Source: an uncultured Leucothrix sp. (lineage in GTDB: Bacteria; Pseudomonadota; Gammaproteobacteria; Thiotrichales; Thiotrichaceae). Taken from it: a stretch of 8,087 nt of DNA. A program made the translations under genes and the position numbers. Under the pieces are notes generated by a model. That model was not told where the DNA came from. It saw only the letters and a program-made list of their open reading frames with translations, and searched no databases. Below are positions 1-6,498 of the stretch, in pieces. Within the stretch, counting starts at the first letter, position 1; the number at the start of each line of letters is the position of its first letter. The stretch is from the NCBI GenBank assembly GCA_937923375.1, contig CALAJG010000243.1, forward strand, positions 1 through 8,087. Reading direction: 5' to 3'.

Positions 1-754
1 GTTGCCGCTGGTGGGATTAATTTTCGCTATTATCATTGCCAAGCACTGTTATGGTGGGTTGGGATACAACCCTTTTAATCCCGCGATGATCGCTTATGCT
101 GTTCTGATTGTTTCTTTCCCGCTGCAGATGAGTCAATGGCCAGATTCACATGCAGTCTCAGGAAGTTGGATTGACTTGCAACAAAGTCTGGCCATTGTGT
201 TCTTAGCAGCGGAGGTAGACTGGGACGCAATAACACGCGCTACGCCACTAGATGTCGTTCGCAGTGGGCTTATCACGGGACAAAGTTATACGCAGATAGT
301 TAGTGAGAAAAATTCTGCTGGTGCAGCTACAGCGCCTTGGCAATGGGTTTCATTGGCTTATCTTCTGGGAGGGCTCTATTTATTACAGCGACGAGTGATT
401 AACTGGCAAATTCCCGGATCATTTCTAATTAGCCTGGCCGCTATTGCCTTCGTGTTTTGGATTGTTGACGATACAAAGTTTGCTTCACCGTTATTTCATC
501 TGGCCAGCGGTGCCAGCATTATGGGAGCGTTTTTCATTGCAACTGACCCCGTCTCTGCCAGCACAACGCCGCTTGGCCAAATAATCTATGGCACGAGTAT
601 TGGTTGCTTCGTTTACATTATCCGAACCTGGGGAGCGTATCCTGATTCTGTCGCGTTTGCTGTGTTAATCATGAACATGGCGGTGCCGTTAATAGACTAT
701 TACACCCAACCCAGAGTGTTTGGCCACTCATCCCTCAAGTGGCGAGAACGCTAA
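1..754 (+). CDS. rsxD: Electron transport complex subunit RsxD/RnfD (5' partial)
   Basis: Integral membrane, FMN-carrying subunit of the Rsx/Rnf electron transport complex. About 250 C-terminal residues are present. The family is about 350 residues long, so roughly 100 N-terminal residues lie before the window; the TTG at base 2 is an internal leucine codon, not a start. Seen in the sequence (counting from base 2): the family block YGGLGYNPFNPAM at about 17-29, the ATPLD motif at 80-84 whose Thr81 aligns with the covalent FMN-bearing threonine of the RnfD/NqrB family (Thr187 in E. coli RsxD), a TDPVSASTTP loop near 180, and the C-terminal PLIDYYTQPRVFGH block. About six or seven hydrophobic helices remain. 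The stop lies two bases before the likely rsxG start, so the genes are co-transcribed. The identification rests on close, colinear resemblance to E. coli RsxD. Confidence 0.95.
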   Translation, partial: LPLVGLIFAIIIAKHCYGGLGYNPFNPAMIAYAVLIVSFPLQMSQWPDSHAVSGSWIDLQQSLAIVFLAAEVDWDAITRATPLDVVRSGLITGQSYTQIVSEKNSAGAATAPWQWVSLAYLLGGLYLLQRRVINWQIPGSFLISLAAIAFVFWIVDDTKFASPLFHLASGASIMGAFFIATDPVSASTTPLGQIIYGTSIGCFVYIIRTWGAYPDSVAFAVLIMNMAVPLIDYYTQPRVFGHSSLKWRER

Positions 755-756
755 TC

Positions 757-1389
757 ATGGTAAAACTACCAGCAGAGTCGATCATGAGATCAGGGTTAAC
801 CTTAGGAGTTTTTGCTTTGTTAGGCGTGCTGCTGTTAGGCAGCGTCCAGTGGTTAACAAAAAATGATATCGCTGAAAACCAACGCAAAAGGCATCTACTC
901 GGATTGCACGCGATCGTTGCGCCAGAGCATTATAATAATGACTTGTTAGCCTCAGTTACAGGGCAACGTATTGAAAGCAAACATCTTGCTCAAGAAATCG
1001 AGATATACTCTGCGCGACTTGAGACGACCGAGGTGGCTAAGGTGTATGGTGTTACCAGTGTTGAAGGGTATAGCGGAGCAATAAAATTGTTGATTGGGGT
1101 TAATGAGCCAGACCAGAGTTTACGTGGCGTGAGAGTCACTGCTCATAAAGAAACGCCTGGATTAGGTGATAAGATCGAAACCAATAAATCCGATTGGATA
1201 CTTCAGTTTTCGGGCAGATCCTTAAGCAACCCTGAGCTTGACCAGTGGAAAGTACAAAAAGATGGCGGATTGTTTGATGAGTTTACTGGAGCAACCATTA
1301 CCCCACGTGCAATCGTAAATGCTGTTCGTGAAACACTCAAATTTGCTGCGAATCGGCGGCAAGTCAATCAGGAGGCGATAAATGAGTGA
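757..1389 (+). CDS. rsxG: Electron transport complex subunit RsxG/RnfG (FMN-binding)
   Basis: Membrane-anchored flavoprotein subunit of the Rsx/Rnf complex, with one N-terminal membrane helix (about residues 12-30) and a large periplasmic FMN-binding domain. Seen: EGYSGAIKLLIG in the middle, HKETPGLGDKIE, the KDGG and SDW blocks, and near the C-terminus TGATITPRA, whose threonine (residue 180 from this start) is the expected site of covalent phosphoester-linked FMN. The start chosen is ATG 757 (210 residues, near the 206 of E. coli RsxG), preceded by a weak GGCGAGA at 741-747. An in-frame GTG at 739 would add six residues and overlap rsxD by 16 bases; it is less likely but not excluded. The last 8 bases overlap rsxE. 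In E. coli this complex helps reduce SoxR; that role is inferred here from family membership only. Confidence 0.95.
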   Translation: MVKLPAESIMRSGLTLGVFALLGVLLLGSVQWLTKNDIAENQRKRHLLGLHAIVAPEHYNNDLLASVTGQRIESKHLAQEIEIYSARLETTEVAKVYGVTSVEGYSGAIKLLIGVNEPDQSLRGVRVTAHKETPGLGDKIETNKSDWILQFSGRSLSNPELDQWKVQKDGGLFDEFTGATITPRAIVNAVRETLKFAANRRQVNQEAINE

Positions 1390-2110
1390 GGCCAGTTACA
1401 AACAAATCATCGTCGATGGATTGTGGAAGAACAACCCTGCACTCGTGCAGCTGCTAGGTCTTTGTCCTTTACTCGCCGTCACTAATAACGCTATCAATGG
1501 GCTGGGATTAGGGCTTGCAACGCTGCTGACCCTCGTGATTTCAAATGCGTCAGTGTCGATTTGTCGCCACTGGATCAAGCGCGAAATACGTATTCCATTC
1601 TATGTCATGGTTATTGCGACCAATGTAACCGTGGTTGATTTGTTAATGAGTGCCTATATGCCTGATTTGCATACTGTGCTGGGTATCTTTATTCCTCTAA
1701 TTGTCACCAATTGCGCGATAATAGCGCGTGCCGAAACGTTCGCATCTAAGCAGCCTTTGCTTGCATCAATATTGGACGGATTAATGATGGGCTTAGGTTT
1801 TTTGCTGCTATTGGTGGTGCTTGGCGGACTCAGGGAGATCATTGGGAACGGAACCTTATTTGCTAATGCGTCAGTGATGCTTGGAGCTTGGGCTGATGTG
1901 CTTAACATTCGGGTATTTGGCACAGATTATTCAGGATTTTTATTAGCTATCCTGCCTCCGGGTGCTTTTATTGGCCTTGGTTTTATTCTTGCGGCAAAAA
2001 ACATTATTGACGGATACCTGGACAAACAGAAAGCAGCAAAGCTTAGTCAACAACAACGCTTGGCGGATGCAGAGAGTCAGATTATAGGAGGCGTGTCAGC
2101 CAATGAATAA
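1382..2110 (+). CDS. rsxE: Electron transport complex subunit RsxE/RnfE
   Basis: Integral membrane subunit of the Rsx/Rnf complex, homologous to NqrD, with about six membrane helices. It is 242 residues long against 231 in E. coli, with a slightly longer polar C-terminal tail rich in Gln, Lys and Ala. Seen: the family-typical N-terminus GLWKNNPALVQLLGLCPLLA, then EIRIPFYVM, GIFIPLIVTNC, LGGLREIIGNGTLF and LPPGAFIGLG. Cys28 (in GLCP) and Cys111 (in TNC) sit where NqrD has the cysteines that, with the paired subunit (RsxA/NqrE), hold an intramembrane [2Fe-2S] cluster; that function is known for the family and inferred here. The start ATG 1382 is fixed by a strong GGAGG at 1371-1375, six bases upstream. 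It overlaps rsxG by 8 bases at its start and nth by 8 bases at its end, which suggests translational coupling. Confidence 0.96.
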   Translation: MSEASYKQIIVDGLWKNNPALVQLLGLCPLLAVTNNAINGLGLGLATLLTLVISNASVSICRHWIKREIRIPFYVMVIATNVTVVDLLMSAYMPDLHTVLGIFIPLIVTNCAIIARAETFASKQPLLASILDGLMMGLGFLLLLVVLGGLREIIGNGTLFANASVMLGAWADVLNIRVFGTDYSGFLLAILPPGAFIGLGFILAAKNIIDGYLDKQKAAKLSQQQRLADAESQIIGGVSANE

Positions 2111-2735
2111 AGATAAGCGATTTGAAATTTTCCGCCGTTGGCATGCAGAAAATCCACACCCGAAGACGGAGCTCAATTTTAGCAGCCCCTTTGAATTACT
2201 GGTTGCCGTCACACTTTCCGCTCAATCGACAGACAAAGGCGTCAATAAAGCGACTGACAAATTATTTGAAGTGGCTAACACGCCTCAAGCCATTCTTGAT
2301 TTGGGACAAGATGCGCTTCGTGAGCATATAAAAACCATTGGGCTATTCAATAATAAAGCCAAAAATGTTTACGCCGCTTGCCAGATTTTAGTTGAGAAGC
2401 ATGATGGCAAGGTTCCGGAAAATAGGGCTGATTTAGAAGCCTTGCCAGGTGTTGGGAGAAAGACGGCAAACGTCGTGCTAAATACCGCATTTCGCCAATT
2501 GACTATGGCGGTTGATACGCATATTTTTCGACTGTCTAATCGCACTGGCATCGCCAAAGGTAAAGATGTAGTTGAAGTCGAGAAAGGCTTATTAAAGCAC
2601 GTACCTAAAGATTTTTTACTGGATGCGCACCACTGGTTAATTCTGCACGGACGCTATATTTGTGTCGCGCGCAAGCCACGTTGCGCCGCCTGCAATATCA
2701 GTGACCTGTGTGATTTCAAAGAGAAAAATTTATAG
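2103..2735 (+). CDS. nth: Endonuclease III (DNA glycosylase/AP lyase)
   Basis: Bifunctional DNA glycosylase and AP lyase of base-excision repair that removes oxidised pyrimidines. It has 210 residues against 211 in E. coli and aligns without visible gaps. Seen: the helix-hairpin-helix LPGVGRKTANVV at about 114-125 with the catalytic lysine at position 120; the catalytic aspartate Asp138 in AVDTH; and the C-terminal [4Fe-4S] ligands Cys187, Cys194, Cys197 and Cys203 in the C-x6-C-x2-C-x5-C spacing, the same positions as in E. coli. The start ATG 2103 overlaps the rsxE stop by 8 bases and is preceded by AGGAGG at 2086-2091, 11 bases upstream. Its place as last gene of the rsx operon is conserved in many gammaproteobacteria. 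It faces the minus-strand hydrolase across 41 bases, in which I see no clear terminator. Confidence 0.98.
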   Translation: MNKDKRFEIFRRWHAENPHPKTELNFSSPFELLVAVTLSAQSTDKGVNKATDKLFEVANTPQAILDLGQDALREHIKTIGLFNNKAKNVYAACQILVEKHDGKVPENRADLEALPGVGRKTANVVLNTAFRQLTMAVDTHIFRLSNRTGIAKGKDVVEVEKGLLKHVPKDFLLDAHHWLILHGRYICVARKPRCAACNISDLCDFKEKNL

Positions 2736-2776
2736 CAGCCAAGCATTCAATCAATTCCAGTAAGTTCAACGCCGGT

Positions 2777-3415
2777 TTAGTCGCGATTAAAATTACCCGT
2801 TTTCAGGAAGTTGGCCGTGAGCTTTGCAACCATTGGCGAAAAGACTAAGCCAGTATGAGACTTGTTTACGACTAAATGTTGGGTAAGTACAGAGTGTTTA
2901 GTTTCGCTGAGTAAGACCGTTCCATCATTAGCCTCAGGTAGTTTGCCTAGCAGCAAGCCAAACCCTATGGGGGATTTAATGCTCCCTGCAATCATGCCAA
3001 TTTCATGCTTGTCGGACACCGCAAAAACATGATCGCCTGCTAAACCTTTCGCCATACTACTTTTGAGTAATCGACCGACTACCTTCCAGCGAGTGATTAT
3101 TTTGGCGGCATAACTACCATTTAGAGGCGTGCCAAGCATCACAACGCGCTGAATGGGTAAGTCAGGGTATTTTTCTATGAGGTGCATCGTCATGATGCCA
3201 CCTAAACTGTGGGCCACTACATGTAATTCATTACAGTTAAGCTGTGAGATTTCTTGATGTAGAGATCGGACATTTTCTTCGATGGAATGCTTAACTGATT
3301 CATAGCTAAGGCTGTAGACCCTGAAGCCCTGTTTCTCTAATTGCCGCTTAAGATAAAGCATCTCCAAGGCGTTCATCAAAACGCCATGGAGCAACAAGAC
3401 CTTAGGTTTGCTCAT
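2777..3415 (-). CDS. Alpha/beta hydrolase (lipase/esterase-like), function unknown
   Basis: Small alpha/beta-hydrolase-fold protein, 212 residues, with no signal peptide or membrane helix, so probably cytoplasmic. Seen, counting from ATG 3415: strand 1 VLLLHG with the oxyanion-hole HG at 10-11, nucleophile elbow AHSLGG with Ser70, LGTPLNG at about 95-101, a candidate acid Asp164 in NDGT, and a candidate catalytic His187 in KSHTGL. This is a complete-looking Ser-Asp-His triad. It resembles PGAP1-like or lipase class 2-like esterases, but the substrate cannot be told from sequence. ATG 3415 is preferred over the adjoining TTG at 3418. The start overlaps the end of ygfZ by 14 bases, and no good Shine-Dalgarno sequence precedes it, so translation probably depends on coupling to ygfZ. 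It is the last gene of the yciI-foldase-ygfZ cluster. The fold is secure; the function is not known. Confidence 0.88.
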   Translation of the reverse strand: MSKPKVLLLHGVLMNALEMLYLKRQLEKQGFRVYSLSYESVKHSIEENVRSLHQEISQLNCNELHVVAHSLGGIMTMHLIEKYPDLPIQRVVMLGTPLNGSYAAKIITRWKVVGRLLKSSMAKGLAGDHVFAVSDKHEIGMIAGSIKSPIGFGLLLGKLPEANDGTVLLSETKHSVLTQHLVVNKSHTGLVFSPMVAKLTANFLKTGNFNRD

Positions 3416-4439
3416 CAACAGAGTAGGGCAGGTCCATCATCGTAACGCTGGCGCCAGAGACTTCTGTCAGAAACATTGCATTATCTGCATCAGCGATTTT
3501 TAACACTGCCAGACATTCGACTAGGTCATCGGGGTTAGCCACGGCATTGAGAATTTTACCCACTTCTGTGCCTTCGGCATTGACAATGGCATCGTTGCAT
3601 GGCGGCACTTTATCGGTTTCGATCAGTAGGTGATACATGCGGCGTTTAGTTTTACCCAAATAGTTCAGCCTAGCGACAACTTCCTGGCCGGGATAGCACC
3701 CTTTTTGAAAATCGACTCCGTCAATGGCGATGAAATTTAGCATCTGAGGAATCCATTCTTCTGTGCAGGCAGCTGTCACAACCGGACGACCAGCACGGAT
3801 ATTCATAAAGTCCCAGGCTTGACTGCTGACTGGTTGGGCACGAACATTGCATTTCGACCAAAGCGACGATGCATCGGCAACATCCCCAAATACTTCAAAA
3901 CGTGGCGTATCGCCAGGCAGGCGTAAAATGCTAAGTGAATCGTGGCTGAGAATCTGATTAGGTTCAGTAGGCACCTTGTCCATGATTAGGCCTAAGTCAT
4001 GCTCGGCATTTTCCCCGGCATAACCAAAATGAACCAAGCTATCGGTTGCATCGTTGATGGTCACCTTCGACATCATGATGTAACGACTGAGTTTAGTCAT
4101 TACCATTTCAACCAAATCTTTGGCCATAATCAAATAGATGTTCTGACCGCGCTTAAACGCTCTAAAGTTCGCGATGATGCGCCCCTTAGGGTTGCACCAT
4201 GCGGTTAGCTGGTGCTCAGCATCGCTAATCTTCGTAATATCATTGGTGAGTTGGTTTTGCAGAAAGGTAATGGCATCTTCTCCACTGACTTCCAGCAAAC
4301 CTCTATCTGCCAGATTGGACAGAACCGCACCCTGAGGAGCGATCCGTCGCTCCCGGTTAGGGTTACCAAAAGAAACTAGCTGATCGTCTTCAAACTCAGC
4401 ACCTTGTTCGACTAAAAATGTCTTCCATGCAGCTTTCAT
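3402..4439 (-). CDS. ygfZ: Folate-binding protein YgfZ (Fe-S enzyme maintenance)
   Basis: Member of the YgfZ/GcvT-like family (IBA57 in mitochondria), a tetrahydrofolate-dependent factor supporting assembly or repair of certain Fe-S enzymes such as the tRNA-modifying MiaB in E. coli. It has 345 residues, slightly longer than the E. coli protein of about 326. Seen: SNLADRGLLEVSGEDAITFLQNQ near 41-63, similar to the GcvT fold start; WCNPKGRI at about 81-88; and the family signature KGCYPGQEVVAR at 246-257 with the key cysteine at 248. The variable x in the K-G-C-Y-x-G-Q-E signature is Pro here. No signal peptide, so cytoplasmic. The start ATG 4439 lies two bases after the stop of the upstream foldase gene, and the end overlaps the hydrolase gene by 14 bases, so it sits in the middle of a tight operon. 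The identification is strong. Confidence 0.95.
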   Translation of the reverse strand: MKAAWKTFLVEQGAEFEDDQLVSFGNPNRERRIAPQGAVLSNLADRGLLEVSGEDAITFLQNQLTNDITKISDAEHQLTAWCNPKGRIIANFRAFKRGQNIYLIMAKDLVEMVMTKLSRYIMMSKVTINDATDSLVHFGYAGENAEHDLGLIMDKVPTEPNQILSHDSLSILRLPGDTPRFEVFGDVADASSLWSKCNVRAQPVSSQAWDFMNIRAGRPVVTAACTEEWIPQMLNFIAIDGVDFQKGCYPGQEVVARLNYLGKTKRRMYHLLIETDKVPPCNDAIVNAEGTEVGKILNAVANPDDLVECLAVLKIADADNAMFLTEVSGASVTMMDLPYSVDEQT

Positions 4440-4441
4440 AA

Positions 4442-5314
4442 TTATTCCGTTTTAGCAGGTTCCGCCGACTCAGCTACTTTTGGTTCAGGCAGCATAATTT
4501 TAATGTCAGCAGATTCTTTCATTTTTTCCATATAAGCCATCATTTTCTGCTGCGCCAACATTCGTTTCAGCTGAGGCTTAAGTGAGTCCATTGGCGGTAG
4601 TTTAGCCGGACGTAAGTCTTCCAGTTTGATCACATGCCAACCGAAATTAGTTTTAACCGGTGCCACTGAGGTGTCACCTTTTTTCATGGTTTTTACTGCA
4701 TCGGCAAATTCTTTTACCATCGTGTTAGCCTTAAACCAGCCAAGATCGCCGCCATTGGAAGCTGAAGGACCGGTTGATTTGGATTCCGCAAGTTTTATAA
4801 AGTCACCACCATCGGCTAGCTCTTTAATCACCGCCGTTGCATCTTCTTCTGTTTTCAGCAGAATGTGACGAGCTTTAAACTCATCGTTAGCATCTTTCTT
4901 GATACGCTCATCATAGGATTTTTGGATGTCCTCATCCGTAACCTCGAAACCTTCAACTTTTTCTTTAGTCCATGTCGTCAGTAATACATTGCGCGTGAAG
5001 TCTTTGATACGCTGTTGAACGTCAGGACGAGTAAGGATGTCGGTTTTGCCGGCTTCCTGTAGAGCAAGTTCAGTCGCAACCAGATCGTCTAATGCGGTGC
5101 GAGGATCATTTTTCTTGGTGTTTTCCGAGCGTTGCACAACGCTCAGGTAATTTGTCAGAACATCCTGAGTAATCTCAGTTCCATTGACGGTGGCGACAAC
5201 TGCTTTCCCATTAGGCTTCGCTTCAGAATGTGAATCAGCAAATGCCGTCAGTGACAGCAAGCTAATCAGAAGAAAATTTGCCCCAGCAAACTGTACTATT
5301 TTTTTAATGATCAT
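4442..5314 (-). CDS. Periplasmic peptidylprolyl isomerase, parvulin type (PpiC/SurA-like)
   Basis: Secreted folding helper predicted to isomerise Xaa-Pro bonds in periplasmic or outer-membrane client proteins. It has 290 residues. Seen: an N-terminal signal peptide (MIIKK, then a hydrophobic core to about residue 23, cleavage probably after Ala26 in the AFA-DS context); a SurA_N-like helical region at about 37-135 beginning VVATVNGTEIT; and a single parvulin domain at about 145-235 with the conserved ARHIL (His150), GGDLGWF, and GWHVIKLED (His227) blocks. It ends in a helical stretch and an acidic, Pro/Ala-rich tail. There is no lipobox cysteine, so it is likely soluble. The start ATG 5314 has AGGAT 8 bases upstream. 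It lies 20 bases after yciI and 2 bases before ygfZ. It has one parvulin domain where SurA has two and is shorter than SurA, so I do not call it surA; the specific clients are unknown. Confidence 0.93.
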   Translation of the reverse strand: MIIKKIVQFAGANFLLISLLSLTAFADSHSEAKPNGKAVVATVNGTEITQDVLTNYLSVVQRSENTKKNDPRTALDDLVATELALQEAGKTDILTRPDVQQRIKDFTRNVLLTTWTKEKVEGFEVTDEDIQKSYDERIKKDANDEFKARHILLKTEEDATAVIKELADGGDFIKLAESKSTGPSASNGGDLGWFKANTMVKEFADAVKTMKKGDTSVAPVKTNFGWHVIKLEDLRPAKLPPMDSLKPQLKRMLAQQKMMAYMEKMKESADIKIMLPEPKVAESAEPAKTE

Positions 5315-5334
5315 GCGGTTTTATCCTGAAGTTT

Positions 5335-5634
5335 TTAAGGTAACACTTTATTAAATGGTTTAACTACGACGCTTTCATAAACCCCTGCTACGATATAAGG
5401 GTCTGTATCAGCCCAAGCTTGCGCAGCTGCTAACGAATCGAACTCAGCCACGATCAGGCTACCGGTAAACCCAGCGCTGCCAGGGTCGGGACTGTCAATG
5501 GCCGGATGCGGTCCAGCTAGTATCAAACGTCCCTCGTCCTTCAAAGCATTCAGCCGTTCAACATGAGCTGGTCTGGCAGACATCCTTTTTTCAGTGCTGT
5601 GAGCAACGTCTTGCGATATTACTGCGTAAAGCAT
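5335..5634 (-). CDS. yciI: YciI family protein
   Basis: Small cytoplasmic protein of the YciI family (dimeric alpha+beta ferredoxin-like fold, related to muconolactone isomerase-like domains); its biochemical role is not established. It has 99 residues against 98 in E. coli and is visibly similar over the full length. Seen: the EKRMSARPAHVERL block with the conserved His24, KDEGRLILAGPHPAIDS with its conserved acidic residue and Gly-Pro, GSAGFTGSLIVAEF, and AQAWADTDPY followed by VVVKPF near the end. The start ATG 5634 is supported by GGAG (plus-strand 5642-5645), seven bases upstream. It is the first gene of a minus-strand cluster that continues with the foldase, ygfZ and the hydrolase, and it is divergent from yciO. 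Confidence 0.95.
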   Translation of the reverse strand: MLYAVISQDVAHSTEKRMSARPAHVERLNALKDEGRLILAGPHPAIDSPDPGSAGFTGSLIVAEFDSLAAAQAWADTDPYIVAGVYESVVVKPFNKVLP

Positions 5635-5776
5635 AGATGTTCTCCATCTGTTGTTGGCGTAGAGTCCATGATTATTCGTTGTTGTGAAACTTTTTGCCCA
5701 ATGAAACCATAGGAATCATACAATCATAAATATTCATAGTGTAGAATAACCTATTTTTTCAGGCACTTGGCACTCA
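5635..5776. promoter_or_regulatory. Divergent intergenic region between yciI and yciO
   Basis: This 142-base AT-rich stretch must hold the promoter of the minus-strand yciI cluster and probably that of yciO, since both genes point away from it. On the plus strand TAGAAT at 5742-5747 is a fair -10 candidate for yciO, but no good -35 hexamer lies 16-18 bases upstream. Two direct copies of AATCATA occur at 5714-5720 and 5722-5728, followed by a related CATA-containing stretch to about 5738. On the minus strand I could not pick a confident promoter for yciI: AATAAT (5671-5676) has a TTGGGC upstream but at a poor 19-base spacing. The promoter location is inference from gene orientation; the exact sites are uncertain. 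Confidence 0.45.
5642..5645 (-). promoter_or_regulatory. Ribosome binding site of yciI
   Basis: On the minus strand GGAG lies seven bases before the ATG at 5634. This is the clearest Shine-Dalgarno sequence of the minus-strand cluster and fixes the yciI start. Confidence 0.7.
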
Positions 5777-6403
5777 ATGAGCGAGTACTACTATATTCAC
5801 CCAGACAATCCACAGCGACGTATGATCACCCAAGCTGTAGAAATTATACACAAGGGCGGTGTCGTAGTATATCCGACTGATTCCAGCTATGCCATTGGTT
5901 GCCATCTAGGCAACAAGCAGGCAGCTGAAAGAATAAGAAGAATACGTCAGCTGGATAAGCATCACAATTTTACGTTGATGTGCCGGGATTTATCGGAAAT
6001 TTCTCAATATTCTAAAGTAGACAATATTAATTACCGCTTACTGAAATCTCAAACGCCCGGTCCCTACACATTCATATTACCGGCTACGGGTGAAGTGCCG
6101 AGAAGGTTGCTCAACCCAAAACGTAAAACCATTGGATTGAGAATTCCGGAGAATCTCATTGTCATGGCCTTGCTAGAAGAATTACAGGAACCCCTGATGT
6201 CGTGCACATTGATACTGCCAGATGAAGAGTTTCCAATGACTGATCCACAGCAAATACAGCTACAGTTGGAGAATCAGGTCGATTTGATTATCGATGGTGG
6301 CTACAGTGGCCATCAGCCGACCACCGTGATTGATTTAACCAATGATCAACCCGAAGTATTAAGGCAGGGCAAGGGCGAAATTAACTGGCTGGTGAAACAT
6401 TGA
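5777..6403 (+). CDS. yciO: YciO, L-threonylcarbamoyladenylate synthase family (TsaC/Sua5/YrdC-like)
   Basis: YrdC-domain protein of the YciO subfamily. TsaC/Sua5 relatives make threonylcarbamoyl-AMP for the t6A tRNA modification; YciO itself is a paralogue of uncertain physiological role, so true t6A function should not be assumed. It has 208 residues against about 206 in E. coli. Seen: N-terminal YIHPDNPQRRMI, the YrdC block GGVVVYPTDSSYAIGC at 27-42, RIRQLDKHHNFTLMCRDLSE, TPGPYTFIL at 93-101, RRKTIGLRIP-type block at about 115-124, VDLIIDGGY and PTTVIDLT. The SxN motif used for ATP binding in TsaC/Sua5 is not evident; MSCTL stands in its place. The start ATG 5777 is followed by MSEYYYIHPDNP, matching E. 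coli YciO; the Shine-Dalgarno is poor. Closeness to trpS and scpA agrees with a gene order seen in other gammaproteobacteria, as I recall it. Confidence 0.94.
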   Translation: MSEYYYIHPDNPQRRMITQAVEIIHKGGVVVYPTDSSYAIGCHLGNKQAAERIRRIRQLDKHHNFTLMCRDLSEISQYSKVDNINYRLLKSQTPGPYTFILPATGEVPRRLLNPKRKTIGLRIPENLIVMALLEELQEPLMSCTLILPDEEFPMTDPQQIQLQLENQVDLIIDGGYSGHQPTTVIDLTNDQPEVLRQGKGEINWLVKH

Positions 6404-6498
6404 AAATCATGGATTAACCATTCACACATCATTTCAAAGCTTATACACTGCACGAACTCGGCTTCATACTTTAACAATTAACACATGAGATTATTTTC
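6404..6498 (+). other. Spacer upstream of trpS with a possible five-codon leader ORF
   Basis: These 95 bases carry no recognisable terminator after yciO. TATACA at 6442-6447 and CATACT at 6465-6470 are possible -10 elements, without convincing -35 partners. An ATG at 6485 opens a five-codon reading frame (MRLFS) whose TGA at 6500-6502 overlaps the proposed TTG start of trpS. It has no tryptophan codon, so it is not a classical trp attenuator leader. Its GAGA may instead be the weak Shine-Dalgarno for trpS. Confidence 0.3.

Noticed and set aside
739..756. GTG 739 as the start of rsxG.
   Set aside because: It adds six residues not seen in the family and overlaps rsxD by 16 bases. ATG 757 gives a length close to E. 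coli RsxG and has a weak Shine-Dalgarno at the right distance.
1654..1923. An 89-codon open frame on the minus strand inside rsxE.
   Set aside because: It is antisense to the conserved membrane helices of RsxE, lacks a ribosome binding site and shows no recognisable family.
2776..2791. Near-perfect 16-base palindrome TTTAGTCGCGATTAAA at the end of the hydrolase gene, considered as a terminator for the convergent genes.
   Set aside because: It has no proper loop, the stem is AT-rich with one G-T pair, and no T-run follows directly on either strand. It also overlaps the last codons and the stop of the hydrolase.
3416..3418. TTG at 3418 (minus strand) as the hydrolase start.
   Set aside because: An ATG follows immediately at 3415, and neither has a better ribosome binding site, so the ATG is preferred.
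6404..6498. A trp attenuator or T-box upstream of trpS.
   Set aside because: The small leader frame has no Trp codons, the spacer is only 95 bases, and no stem-loop followed by a T-run or T-box-like sequence is visible.
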